Below, piece by piece: positions 1-7,371 of a stretch of DNA of 36,239 bases (its first letter is position 1; each line of letters opens with the position of its first letter). The position numbers and the translations under genes are program-made. Origin of the DNA: Novosphingobium aureum (GTDB lineage Bacteria; Pseudomonadota; Alphaproteobacteria; Sphingomonadales; Sphingomonadaceae); NCBI RefSeq assembly GCF_015865035.1, contig NZ_JADZGI010000009.1:1-36239 (forward strand), in the 5' to 3' direction. The notes under the pieces are model-generated. The model ran no database searches and was not told the DNA's origin. It saw nothing but the letters and a program-made list of their open reading frames with translations.

Positions 1-42
1 CCAGGATAGACTGTCTTAGAGTGCTTGGCGAAGTCCGATCGT

Positions 43-56
43 GCCCATAGATGGGC
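43..56. repeat. Short perfect inverted repeat upstream of the excisionase-like gene
   Basis: GCCCAT and ATGGGC flank a 2-nt centre (AG), 30 nt before the TTG start of the small HTH gene. The position would suit an operator or a short hairpin in the leader. Only the symmetry is seen. Binding by the HTH protein itself is a guess. Confidence 0.35.
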
Positions 57-86
57 AGCTCCTCATCAACATGAAGGAGTACGAAG

Positions 87-257
87 TTGAACGCCGCCAA
101 GCTCTACACCATCAACGAGTGCTGCGAGTTGCTCAGCATCGGTCGCACCAAGATGTACGACATGATGAGCACGGACATGATCCGCTACATCACGGTTGGA
201 GCCGCCAGGCGCATCCCCCACAGCGAACTGATGCGGTTCCAGGAAATCCGGCACTAA
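87..257 (+). CDS. Small excisionase-like helix-turn-helix protein (AlpA/Xis type), TTG start
   Basis: A 56-residue protein beginning with TTG, preceded by a good ribosome binding site (AAGGAG at 74-79, 7 nt away). An in-frame stop at 72-74 excludes any earlier start. The sequence reads as a short winged HTH of the excisionase/MerR-like type: an N-terminal helix-turn-helix with the pattern YTINECCELLSIGRTKMYD, then a basic strand (AARRIPHSELMRF) typical of the wing. Such proteins bind DNA near attachment sites and set recombination direction, or activate the integrase gene. The integrase starts 166 nt downstream on the same strand, which supports an excisionase or AlpA-like role. Family assignment is by pattern; direct function is inferred. 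Confidence 0.75.
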   Translation: MNAAKLYTINECCELLSIGRTKMYDMMSTDMIRYITVGAARRIPHSELMRFQEIRH

Positions 258-423
258 GGCACTCCCAGCCATACCCCTCACTCTCAATCTCAATTCTTAT
301 TCTGTTCTCCAAATCGTTGATCTCGCTGCTCCCGGCGAGGTGGGTCGAGCCACTGCTCCACCCCCTCAGCCGTTCGTCTGCAGCCATTCCGCCCAGAACA
401 CCGACATTACTGGAAGGACGACG

Positions 424-1611
424 ATGCCCCTCACCAACAACACCATTAGGAACGCGCGACCTCGCGCGAAGGACTGGAAGCTGGCTGACGAAAAGGGCCT
501 TTACCTTCTCATTACGCCAAAGGGCTCAAAGCTGTGGCGCTTGAAGTTTCGCCACCACGGAGTCGAGCGCAAGCTCAGTTTTGGAGCCTGGCCGGACATC
601 ACGCTCAAGCGGGCACGCGATCTGCGTGACGAGGCACGTACCGCAGTATCAGAGGGCCGAGACCCAGCCCGCGAACGCAAGGTTGCTAAGCGAGAGGCCC
701 GACATGAAGCCTCCCAGACCTTTGCCGCCATTGCTGACGAGCTGATTGAAAAGGACCGTAAGGAAGGTCGTGCAGCCGTGACGATCAAGAAGAAAGAATG
801 GCTGCTCGGGAAGCTGACGGCGGCATTTGGCAACGCCCCCATTGCGGAGATTACATCACCCGAGGTGTTCGCCGCCCTTGATCGCATCCAGAAGACTGGA
901 CTGAGGGAAACCACGAAGCGGCTTCGGTCGGTCGCCGGGCAGGTCTTCAACTATGCGATCGCTACGGGCCGCGCTACCAACAACCCGACGCTGGCCCTAC
1001 AACGCGCTCTTCTGGCCCCCGACGTCACGCACATGCCAGCCATTATCGACATCGACGACCTGCGCATTCTCTTGCGGAAGATGGATGCATGCACCGGCTA
1101 CCCCTCGACACTCGCCGCGCTGCGGATCACCCCGCACCTATTCCAGCGCCCGGGCGAAATCCGGAAGATGAAATGGGCAGATCTCGATCTTGATCGCGCC
1201 CGCTGGTCTCCACCGATCGCAGACATGAAGAAGCGTCGTCCGCACGACGTCCCTCTGTCCCGGCAGGCGCTTGCGATTATCCGGGACATGCAGCAGCACC
1301 GAAACGGCCCATATGTGTTTCCGGCCTTCCATTCCGAGACCAAGCCGATTTCCGAGAATACCGTCAATGGCGCGTTGAGGCGTCTTGGTTACGCCGGCAA
1401 GCAGTCGGCACACGGCTTTCGGTCAACGGCCAGTTCGCTCCTGAACGAGAGTGGCAAGTGGAACCCGGACGCCATCGAGCGCGCAATGTCCCGGCAGGTA
1501 GGCGGCACCACCGCCGCAATCTACAACCGCACCGCCTATTGGGACGAGCGGGTCGAGATGATGCAGTGGTGGAGCGACTGGCTCGATGAACTCAAGACAG
1601 GAGGGACCTGA
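424..1611 (+). CDS. P4-type tyrosine site-specific integrase
   Basis: A 395-aa integrase. ATG 424 is chosen because GGAAGGA (412-418) precedes it and the protein then begins like other P4/DUF4102 integrases (Arm-binding domain, about residues 1-95, with GLYLLITPKGSKLWRLKF and ARDLRDEARTAVSEGRDP). A core-binding SAM-like domain follows (about 100-200), then the catalytic domain with FQRPGEIRKMKW (first catalytic Arg), HGFRSTASSLLNESG (HxxR) and IYNRTAYWDER (likely nucleophile Tyr). The usual His of the LxH box appears replaced: the segment reads AMSRQVGG. The gene points towards the tRNA-Leu 3' end 140 nt downstream, as in elements that integrate into tRNA genes. It should catalyse integration and excision of the element extending left of the window. 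Confidence 0.93.
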   Translation: MPLTNNTIRNARPRAKDWKLADEKGLYLLITPKGSKLWRLKFRHHGVERKLSFGAWPDITLKRARDLRDEARTAVSEGRDPARERKVAKREARHEASQTFAAIADELIEKDRKEGRAAVTIKKKEWLLGKLTAAFGNAPIAEITSPEVFAALDRIQKTGLRETTKRLRSVAGQVFNYAIATGRATNNPTLALQRALLAPDVTHMPAIIDIDDLRILLRKMDACTGYPSTLAALRITPHLFQRPGEIRKMKWADLDLDRARWSPPIADMKKRRPHDVPLSRQALAIIRDMQQHRNGPYVFPAFHSETKPISENTVNGALRRLGYAGKQSAHGFRSTASSLLNESGKWNPDAIERAMSRQVGGTTAAIYNRTAYWDERVEMMQWWSDWLDELKTGGT

Positions 1612-1627
1612 TCGCAGGCCCCATTCG

Positions 1628-1657
1628 AGGCCCCCATCTGGTCGCGGCTGGGGGCCT
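1628..1657 (+). terminator. Hairpin after integrase gene
   Basis: AGGCCCCC (1628-1635) can pair with GGGGGCCT (1650-1657) across a 14-nt loop, 16 nt past the integrase stop. Only a short T run (TTT) follows, so termination strength is uncertain. Confidence 0.5.
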
Positions 1658-1690
1658 TTACGGGCGAACATTCACGAACAACTGAAAAGC

Positions 1691-1718
1691 AAAAAGCCCC
1701 GGTTTCCCGGGGCTTTTT
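1691..1718. terminator. Strong bidirectional rho-independent terminator
   Basis: A 12-bp perfect stem, AAAAAGCCCCGG (1691-1702) with CCGGGGCTTTTT (1707-1718), and a TTTC loop. The A and T tracts on either side allow use in both directions: for the integrase transcript (plus strand) and for tRNA-Leu (minus strand, 3' end at 1750). Confidence 0.88.
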
Positions 1719-1749
1719 GGCTACTTGCGAACACCTGCGAGCAGGTGAA

Positions 1750-1836
1750 TGGTGCCCAGAAGAGGACTCGAACCTCCACGCCGTTGCCAGCGCCGCCACC
1801 TGAAGACGGTGCGTCTACCAATTCCGCCATCTGGGC
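1750..1836 (-). tRNA. tRNA-Leu (anticodon CAG), CCA encoded
   Basis: Read on the minus strand, the 87-nt gene starts GCCCAGA and ends TCTGGGC-A-CCA, so the acceptor stem pairs fully and CCA is encoded. The D-arm has GCGGAATTGGTAGACGC. The anticodon stem CCGTC/GGCGG holds loop TTCAGGT, giving anticodon CAG (reads CUG Leu codons). A long class-II variable arm (CGCTG-GCAA-CGGCG) is present, as expected for Leu. The T-arm contains TTCGAGT. The 3' end faces the integrase, making this the probable attachment target. The tRNA is intact, so the inserted element restores its 3' end. Confidence 0.96.
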
Positions 1837-1883
1837 ACGGAGGCAAGGGAGCCAAGTTGCTGTCCTCGCCGGGTAGGAGGGCG

Positions 1884-1912
1884 CCTCTAAGACCGGCGCG
1901 GGCCGGTGTCAA
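1884..1912 (-). promoter_or_regulatory. Probable sigma70 promoter of tRNA-Leu
   Basis: On the minus strand, TTGACA (1912-1907) and TAGAGG (1889-1884) are separated by exactly 17 nt and lie about 50 nt before the tRNA 5' end. The -35 is a consensus match and the -10 is moderate. A GC-rich dyad (ACCGGC/GCCGGT) lies mostly in the spacer. Confidence 0.6.
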
Positions 1913-2132
1913 CAGGGCTTGAGACAAGAAAATCGCGCGCGTGCATTTTTTTGCGGGTCGTGGCGTCGGCTGGGGCGGGAAAGCGTTGTGTTGCAGTGGA
2001 TGCACCCTGCCCGCGCGTGCCGAGGCAACTGGCCGGTTGCCCGGGACTGTGCCTTGTGGCAGGGGCAGGTGCAATGTGCTGCAGTGCAGGAAACGGGTTC
2101 CGGGCGCTGCCGAGCTGCAAGGATTCGAGGCA

Positions 2133-3089
2133 ATGAGCATGACCCCCAAGGATTCGCTTTCCGGCAAGATCGTCACCGTACTGGGTGGCAGCGGCTTCGT
2201 CGGCACGCACCTTGCGCAGGAACTGCTCGCACGCGGCGCGCGCCTGCGCGTTGCCAGCCGCCACCCCAAGAAGGCCTATGCGCTCAAACCCTTGGGTAAC
2301 CTCGGCCAGGTCCAGTTCGCCGGCTGCGACGTCACGCGCACCGACTCGCTCGCCGCCGTGCTCGCGGGCTCGGACGTGGTGATCAACCTCGTCGGCGCCT
2401 TCTCGGGCAATCTCGACGCGCTGCAGGGTGAAGGTCTCGCCCGCATCGCGGCAGCGGCCAAGGCGGCTGGCGCGCAGGCCTTCGTGCATGTCTCGGCGAT
2501 CGGCGCCGATGCTTCCTCCGACGTCGCCTATGCGCGCACCAAGGCGGAAGGCGAGCAGGCCGCGCTGGCCGAGTTCCCCGAGGCGACAATCCTGCGCCCC
2601 TCGGTCATGTTCGGCCCCGACGACAAGTTCGTGATGATGTTCGGCGACCTCATGGCGAGCGCGCCGGTCATGCCGATCTTCGTGCCCGAGGGCAGGCTGC
2701 AGCCGGTCTTCGTCGACGACGTCGCCGAGGCCATTGCCAATGCCGCGGGCGACCCGCTGACCCACGGGGGCAAGACCTACGAGATCGCCGGCCCCGAGGT
2801 GGTGACGATGCGCGAGCTCAACCACCGCATCGCGGCCGCCGCGGGCCGCAAGCCCTGCTTCATCGAAATGCCTGATGCTTTCGCGGGCCTGTTTGCCGCG
2901 CTCCCGCTGACCCCGATCAGCTCGGACCAGATCAAGCTGCTCAAGGCCGGCAGCGTTGCCAGCGAAGGTGCACCCGGCCTTGCCGAGCTCGGCGTCAAGG
3001 CGCGCCCGATGGGCCTGTTCCTCGACCGTTGGATGACCCAGTTCCGCAAGCACGGCCGCTTCGGCACAAAGGAAAACACCGAGGCCTGA
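2133..3089 (+). CDS. NDUFA9-like NAD(P)-binding protein (complex I accessory / atypical SDR)
   Basis: A 318-aa atypical short-chain dehydrogenase/reductase of the NDUFA9 type. ATG 2133 is preferred over upstream in-frame codons because GAGG precedes it and the Rossmann fold then lies near the N-terminus: VLGGSGFVGTHLAQEL (about residues 17-32) is the GxxGxxG dinucleotide site. VVINLVGAF, the HVSAIGAD region and the YARTKAEGE segment follow the family, with the tyrosine and lysine of the usual YxxxK spaced as YARTK. The substrate-binding half lies in the C-terminal 150 residues (VFVDDVAEAI, TYEIAGPEVVTMREL). Family members bind NADPH and stabilise respiratory complex I, or act in quinone/lipid metabolism. 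Monocistronic: preceded by tRNA-Leu and followed by a strong terminator. Confidence 0.82.
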   Translation: MSMTPKDSLSGKIVTVLGGSGFVGTHLAQELLARGARLRVASRHPKKAYALKPLGNLGQVQFAGCDVTRTDSLAAVLAGSDVVINLVGAFSGNLDALQGEGLARIAAAAKAAGAQAFVHVSAIGADASSDVAYARTKAEGEQAALAEFPEATILRPSVMFGPDDKFVMMFGDLMASAPVMPIFVPEGRLQPVFVDDVAEAIANAAGDPLTHGGKTYEIAGPEVVTMRELNHRIAAAAGRKPCFIEMPDAFAGLFAALPLTPISSDQIKLLKAGSVASEGAPGLAELGVKARPMGLFLDRWMTQFRKHGRFGTKENTEA

Positions 3090-3110
3090 GCTCCGGCATC
3101 GCGAGAAACA

Positions 3111-3138
3111 AAAAAGGGGGCCTTCGCGCCCCCTTTTT
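3111..3138. terminator. Bidirectional terminator between convergent genes
   Basis: AAAAAGGGGGC (3111-3121) pairs perfectly with GCCCCCTTTTT (3128-3138) across a 6-nt loop. It lies between the NDUFA9-like gene (plus) and fzlA (minus) and can serve both. Confidence 0.92.
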
Positions 3139-3147
3139 CATGTCCGC

Positions 3148-3819
3148 TCAGATATCGACTTCGCCATAGTGGCTGGGCGGCTGGATCACTTCCATGCGCT
3201 CGGTCAGCAGCGGGCGAAAACTGGGGCGCGACTTCATCACCAGATACCAGCCACGCGCCTGCTCGTGGCTCGACCAGTCGAGCCCGCCAAGGTAGTCGGC
3301 AACGGATATCTGCGCGGCGGCGGTGAGATCGGCCAGCGTCATCGTCGCGCCTGCCAGCCAGGGGCGGTTGTCGATCAGGTAGTCGATGTAGTCGAGATAA
3401 TCGTGCGCAAGCTTCATCGCGTCGCGCAGCGAGCGTCCGTCGGGCGACTGGCGAAGCACGAGGCGCTTCTTCATCTTCTCGTGGAGCAGCGGTCCCGAGA
3501 CGTCGTTGAAGAAGTTCTCGTCGAACAGGGCGACGAGGCGGCGGATCTCGGCGCGCTGCTGGTCGGTCCCGCGCAGCATCGGGTTGCGATCGACGGTTTC
3601 CTCGAAGTACTCGCAGATCGCGCGGCTGTCGGCGAGGACCACGCCGCGCTCCATCTCGCGCACCACCGGCGTGCGCCCGGCAGGATTCATCTGGAACAGC
3701 CGGTCCTCGCCCTCCCAGGGGCGCGTGGTCTGGAGTTCGTAGGCGATGCCCTTCTCCGCCATCAGCAGGCGCACCTTGCGGCTGAAGGGACAGAGCGGAA
3801 ACTGGAAGATGTGCCACAT
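3148..3819 (-). CDS. fzlA: FzlA-like GST-fold FtsZ-binding protein
   Basis: A 223-aa glutathione-S-transferase-fold protein. The thioredoxin-like N-domain (about 1-80) has FPLCPFSRKVRLLMAEKG and NPAGRTPVVRE. The helical C-domain follows, with AICEYFEETVDRN, LLHEKMKKRLVLRQSPDGRS, HDYLDYIDYLIDNRPWLAG and ISVADYLGGLDW. The pattern, ending in MEVIQPPSHYGEVDI, fits the FzlA group of alphaproteobacteria. In Caulobacter, FzlA binds and curves FtsZ filaments and is needed for septal constriction. It is a cytoplasmic divisome factor rather than a detoxifying GST. The assignment is by remembered family pattern. A plain GST is the alternative, but the C-terminal tail and conserved FDENFFNDV block favour FzlA. 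Single gene, 115 nt downstream of metW on the same strand. Confidence 0.78.
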   Translation of the reverse strand: MWHIFQFPLCPFSRKVRLLMAEKGIAYELQTTRPWEGEDRLFQMNPAGRTPVVREMERGVVLADSRAICEYFEETVDRNPMLRGTDQQRAEIRRLVALFDENFFNDVSGPLLHEKMKKRLVLRQSPDGRSLRDAMKLAHDYLDYIDYLIDNRPWLAGATMTLADLTAAAQISVADYLGGLDWSSHEQARGWYLVMKSRPSFRPLLTERMEVIQPPSHYGEVDI

Positions 3820-3933
3820 GGCGATGAACCTTGCCCAAGGGCGCTTAGGGCGTCCACCCGGAGCCTTGACAGGACCCGGGCGAAACGCGTGGATAAGTTG
3901 GCGCGGCGCGCCGAGCAGTCGCCGAGCGCCTGA

Positions 3934-4542
3934 TCAGCTGTCGCGCGAGAGCAGGAACACCGCGTGTTCGGCGAAGTAGTTCGCGGCGGCCTGGCTGCAG
4001 CGCTTGTCGCCCGACAGGAACCAGCTGCCCTCGACCGTGATCCCGCGCTCCTTCACCAGCGCGCGGAAGTCGTCGATGGTGAGGTGGTGGATGTTCGGGG
4101 TCTCGTACCAGAGCACCGGCAGCAGCCGCGTGACCGGCATGCGCCCGCGCCACAGCAGCGAGAGGCGCACGCGCCAGTGTGCGAAGTTGGGGAAGCTGAC
4201 GAAGGCCTTGCGACCGATGCGCAGCAGTTCCTCGAGCGCGAGGTCGGGGCGCATCGTGGTCTGCAGCGTCTGCGAGAGGATCGCATAGTCGACCGACTTG
4301 TCGGGATAGAAAACGAGATCCTTGTCGGCATCGCCCTGGATCACCGAGAGCCCGCGCGCGACGCAGGCGCCCACGTTCGCAGGGTCGATCTCCATGCCGC
4401 GCGTGTCGCACTGCTTCTCGTCGCGCAGCGCGGCCATCAAGGTGCCGTCGCCGCAGCCGATGTCGAGCAGGCTCGAGCCGGGCGCGACATTGCGCGCGAT
4501 CACCGCAAGGTCGGGCCGCAAGGCAGCTGCGCTCACGCTCAC
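3934..4542 (-). CDS. metW: Methionine biosynthesis protein MetW (SAM-dependent methyltransferase fold)
   Basis: A 202-aa protein. GTG 4542 is chosen because it overlaps the upstream gene's stop as GTGA and gives the normal MetW length; a second GTG lies two codons later. The SAM-binding motif LLDIGCGDG is near residues 25-33 and the acidic loop MEIDPANV follows. AILSQTLQTTMRPDLALEEL, SFPNFAHWRVR and LPVLWYETPNIHHLTIDDFR are hallmark MetW blocks. MetW works with MetX in homoserine O-acylation for methionine synthesis in proteobacteria; its own catalytic chemistry is less clear. It is the last gene of the overlapped metX-GNAT-metW operon. Confidence 0.93.
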   Translation of the reverse strand: MSVSAAALRPDLAVIARNVAPGSSLLDIGCGDGTLMAALRDEKQCDTRGMEIDPANVGACVARGLSVIQGDADKDLVFYPDKSVDYAILSQTLQTTMRPDLALEELLRIGRKAFVSFPNFAHWRVRLSLLWRGRMPVTRLLPVLWYETPNIHHLTIDDFRALVKERGITVEGSWFLSGDKRCSQAAANYFAEHAVFLLSRDS

Positions 4543-4973
4543 GAGGCCTTCTCCAGCATGGCGGCAAATTCGTTCGAGAGGCGTTCCATCAGGCGTTCGG
4601 GACGGCTGAGCGGCTTGAACCCGAGCTTGGCGTAGACGCCGTGAGCATCGGCGGTGGTCAGCGCGAAGCGGCGAATCCCGGCATATTCGGGCCGCTCGAT
4701 GAACCAGCCGACCATGCGCCGCCCGAGCCCCTGCCCGCGTGCCGGCTCGTCGACCCACACGTCGGCGAGCCAGGCGAAGCTGGCGCGGTCGGAAATGACC
4801 CGCGCGAAGCCGACCTGCTCCCCGGCGGCGTCGTAGGCACCGAGGCAGTGCGCGCCCGCGATCTGGCGCTCGACCTGTTCGCGCGCGATACCCGGCGACC
4901 AGTAGCTCGAGGCCAGCCAGCCGTGGATGCGCGCGACATCGAGGCGCGCGGTGTCATCGCTCAGGTCGATCAT
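4539..4973 (-). CDS. GNAT-family N-acetyltransferase embedded between metX and metW
   Basis: A 144-aa GNAT. Acetyl-CoA motif A is visible as FAWLADVWVDEPARGQGLG followed by RRMVGWFIERPEY (about residues 66-97). Strand beta-4 (VGFARVISDRA) comes before it and the C-terminal ADAHGVYAKLGFKPL is the usual motif B. It probably acetylates a small molecule or an amine; the substrate cannot be read from sequence. Its ATG overlaps the metX stop (ATGA) and its TGA overlaps the metW GTG start, so all three genes should be translationally coupled. A role in methionine metabolism is suggested only by that position. Confidence 0.88.
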   Translation of the reverse strand: MIDLSDDTARLDVARIHGWLASSYWSPGIAREQVERQIAGAHCLGAYDAAGEQVGFARVISDRASFAWLADVWVDEPARGQGLGRRMVGWFIERPEYAGIRRFALTTADAHGVYAKLGFKPLSRPERLMERLSNEFAAMLEKAS

Positions 4974-6076
4974 CCCAGGAACCCTGCCACCACGCGGTCG
5001 AGCGCGGGAACGTCGAGCAGGAACGAGTCGTGCCCGTAAGGCGCGGAAAGCTCGACGAAGCTCACCGGCTTGCCCGCGGCATTGAGCGCCTGGACGACAT
5101 TGCGCGAATCCGAGGTCGGGTAGAGCCAGTCGGTATCGAAGCTGACGAGGCAGAAACGCGCCTTCGAGGCGGCGAAGGCATTGGCGAGCGGGCCGCCGTG
5201 CTCCTCGGCGAGGTCGAAGTAGTCCATCGCGCGGGTGATGTAGAGGTACGAGTTCGCATCGAAGCGGCCCGAGAAGGTCAGCCCCTGGTAGCGCAGGTAC
5301 GACTCGATCTGGAAATCGGCGTCGAAGCCGAAGGTCTTCTCGTGCCGGTCCTGCAGGCGGCGTCCGAACTTTTCGGTCAGGCCCGCTTCGGAGAGATAGG
5401 TGATGTGCGCGGCCATGCGCGCGACCGCGAGCCCCTTTTCCGGACCGCGACCGTGGTCATAATAATCACCCTCGCGCCACTCGTTGTCGGCCATGATCGC
5501 CTGACGGCCCATCTCGTGGAACGCGATGTTTTGCGCCGAATGGCGCGCGGTCGAGGCGATCACCAGTGCGGCGCGGGTGCGATCGGGGAAGTTGGCCGCG
5601 AGCGAGAGCGTCTGCATGCCGCCCATCGAGCCGCCGACGACCGCGTGCAGGCAATCGATGCCGAGCGCGTCGAGCAGCGCGACGTGGCCGCGCACCATGT
5701 CGCGGATGGTGATGACGGGGAAGCGCATCGCCCAGGGCTTGCCGTCGGGCGCGAGGCTGGCCGGGCCGGTCGAGCCCATGCACGAGCCGATGACATTGGC
5801 ACAGATCACGAAGTAGCGATCGGTGTCGATCGGCTTGCCCGGGCCGACCATGCGCACCCACCAGCCGGGCTTTCCGGTGATGGGATGATCCGAGACGAGG
5901 TGATGGTCGCCGGTCAGCGCGTGGCACACGAGGATCGCGTTGTCCTTCGCGGCGTTGAGCTCGCCTTGCGTCTCGTAGGCGATCTGCACGCCGGGCAGGA
6001 CCTGCCCGCCATCGAGCTGCAGGGGTTCGGAAAGGTCGAGCACGGCGCTCGTGTCTATGATCGGGGCTGTGGCCAT
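4970..6076 (-). CDS. metX: Homoserine O-acyltransferase (acetyl- or succinyl-)
   Basis: A 368-aa alpha/beta-hydrolase of the MetX family. ATG 6076 gives the usual length and an N-terminus ahead of the QIAYETQGEL strand. The nucleophile elbow GGSMGGMQ has Ser150, the acid is Asp316 (SFDTDWLYP) and the base His349 (PYGHDSF). CHALTGDHH and NVIGSCMGSTGPAS form the oxyanion/substrate region. The enzyme acylates the homoserine hydroxyl, the first committed step to methionine. MetX proteins include both acetyl- and succinyltransferases; the choice is not made here. First gene of a minus-strand operon, divergent from hisC with 170 nt between starts. I searched that leader for a SAM riboswitch pattern and saw none. 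Confidence 0.95.
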   Translation of the reverse strand: MATAPIIDTSAVLDLSEPLQLDGGQVLPGVQIAYETQGELNAAKDNAILVCHALTGDHHLVSDHPITGKPGWWVRMVGPGKPIDTDRYFVICANVIGSCMGSTGPASLAPDGKPWAMRFPVITIRDMVRGHVALLDALGIDCLHAVVGGSMGGMQTLSLAANFPDRTRAALVIASTARHSAQNIAFHEMGRQAIMADNEWREGDYYDHGRGPEKGLAVARMAAHITYLSEAGLTEKFGRRLQDRHEKTFGFDADFQIESYLRYQGLTFSGRFDANSYLYITRAMDYFDLAEEHGGPLANAFAASKARFCLVSFDTDWLYPTSDSRNVVQALNAAGKPVSFVELSAPYGHDSFLLDVPALDRVVAGFLG

Positions 6077-6246
6077 GGCAATTCTTCGGTTCGACCCCGG
6101 CCCTTCGACCTTCGCGCGCTTCGTGTCAATCGGAGTGCTCTTGCAGCGAAGCCCGAACGGCCAGGCTGGAACATTGGGTCGCCACACGGCCAGAGCGCGA
6201 ATCGATGGGTGCAATCGCTGCGCTGCTGAGCTAAAGGCGCGCCATC

Positions 6247-7371
6247 ATGAGCGAAACCGAGACCAGCACGCCCTCGCCCGCACCGGCACCCGTCGCCAAG
6301 CCGTGGATCGAGGCGATCCATGCCTATGTCCCCGGCAAGTCGACCGGCAAGGACGGGCGCGCGCTGATCAAGCTCTCGGCCAACGAGAACCCGCTCGGCA
6401 CCAGCGAGGCCGCGCTCGCGGCCAAGGCACAGCCCCCTGCGCTCTATCCCGATCCCGACAGCAAGGCGCTGCGCGAAGCAATCGGCGCGCGCCACGGCCT
6501 CGATCCGGCACGCATGGTGATGGGGACCGGTTCGGACGAACTGCTCAACCTCGTCGCGCAAGGCTACGCGGGCCCCGGCGACGAGGTGGTCTACGTGCGC
6601 TACGGCTTTGCGGTCTACGACATCGCCGCAAGGCGTTGCGGCGCGACCCCGGTGATCGCCCCCGATGCCGACTACGGCACCGACATCGAGGCGCTGCTTG
6701 CCTGCGTTACCGACAGGACCCGCGTCGTCTTCGTCGCCAATCCCAACAACCCCACCGGCTCCTTCCTGCCCGCCGGCGAGATCGCCCGCCTGCATGCCGC
6801 GCTTCCTTCCGACGTCGTGCTGGTGATCGACCAGGCCTACGGCGAATATGTCGCGGCGCAGGACGATGACGGTGCCATGGCGCTCGCCGCAGCCCACGAG
6901 AACGTGCTGGTGACTCGCACCTTCTCCAAGATCTTCGGCCTCGCTGGCGAGCGCGTGGGCTGGGCCACCGGGGCGCCGGGCCTGATCGCCACCCTTAACC
7001 GCATCCGCGGCCCCTTCAATGTACCCGCGACCGGCCAGGCGATGGCGCTCGCGGCACTTGGCGATACCGATTTCGTCGAGCGCTCCCGCGAGCACAACCG
7101 CGAGGAGCGCGCCCGTTTCGCCGAGAAGCTGGCCGCGCTCGGCAACTTCGGTCTGCGCCCGCTGCCGAGCCAGGCGAACTTCGTGCTGGTGCTCTTCGAG
7201 GGCGCGCTCACTGCCGAAGCCGCGCTCGAGGGACTGGCCGAGGCGGGCTATGTCGTGCGCTGGCTACCGGGACAGGGCCTGCCGCAGGCCCTGCGCATCA
7301 CCATCGGCAAGCGCGCCGACATGGACGTCATTGCCGAGACCCTGCGTACCATGGCGGAGGCCGCCGGATGA
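6247..7371 (+). CDS. hisC: Histidinol-phosphate / aromatic aminotransferase
   Basis: A 374-aa PLP-dependent class I/II aminotransferase. LSANENPLG and the GTGSDELL phosphate-binding loop come first, then NPNNPTG (165-171), VIDQAYGEY (Asp195 and Tyr198), and TFSKIFGLAGERVGWA with the Schiff-base Lys228. All active-site blocks of HisC are present. Its partner, tyrC, overlaps by ATGA. In Zymomonas mobilis the same hisC-tyrC arrangement encodes a dual histidinol-phosphate and aromatic aminotransferase, so this enzyme may serve both histidine and phenylalanine/tyrosine synthesis. No other his genes lie nearby, which fits the dual role. ATG 6247 follows a short leader shared with the divergent metX. 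Confidence 0.94.
   Translation: MSETETSTPSPAPAPVAKPWIEAIHAYVPGKSTGKDGRALIKLSANENPLGTSEAALAAKAQPPALYPDPDSKALREAIGARHGLDPARMVMGTGSDELLNLVAQGYAGPGDEVVYVRYGFAVYDIAARRCGATPVIAPDADYGTDIEALLACVTDRTRVVFVANPNNPTGSFLPAGEIARLHAALPSDVVLVIDQAYGEYVAAQDDDGAMALAAAHENVLVTRTFSKIFGLAGERVGWATGAPGLIATLNRIRGPFNVPATGQAMALAALGDTDFVERSREHNREERARFAEKLAALGNFGLRPLPSQANFVLVLFEGALTAEAALEGLAEAGYVVRWLPGQGLPQALRITIGKRADMDVIAETLRTMAEAAG

Noticed and set aside
1750..1770. A second copy of the tRNA 3' end as att site within the window
   Set aside because: No matching repeat was seen in positions 1-1740 or further right; the other boundary would be off the left edge.
1941..2132. N-terminal extension of the NDUFA9-like gene
   Set aside because: It adds Cys/Gly/Arg-rich sequence with no RBS. 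The family N-terminus fits ATG 2133.
1887..3053. A 388-codon minus-strand frame over the NDUFA9-like gene
   Set aside because: Antisense shadow with Arg/Gly/His-rich composition; the plus-strand gene has the Rossmann motif and an RBS.
6077..6246. A SAM riboswitch in the metX leader
   Set aside because: Alphaproteobacterial metX genes can carry a SAM-II type element, but I could not trace its conserved stem and loop bases in this 170-nt leader.
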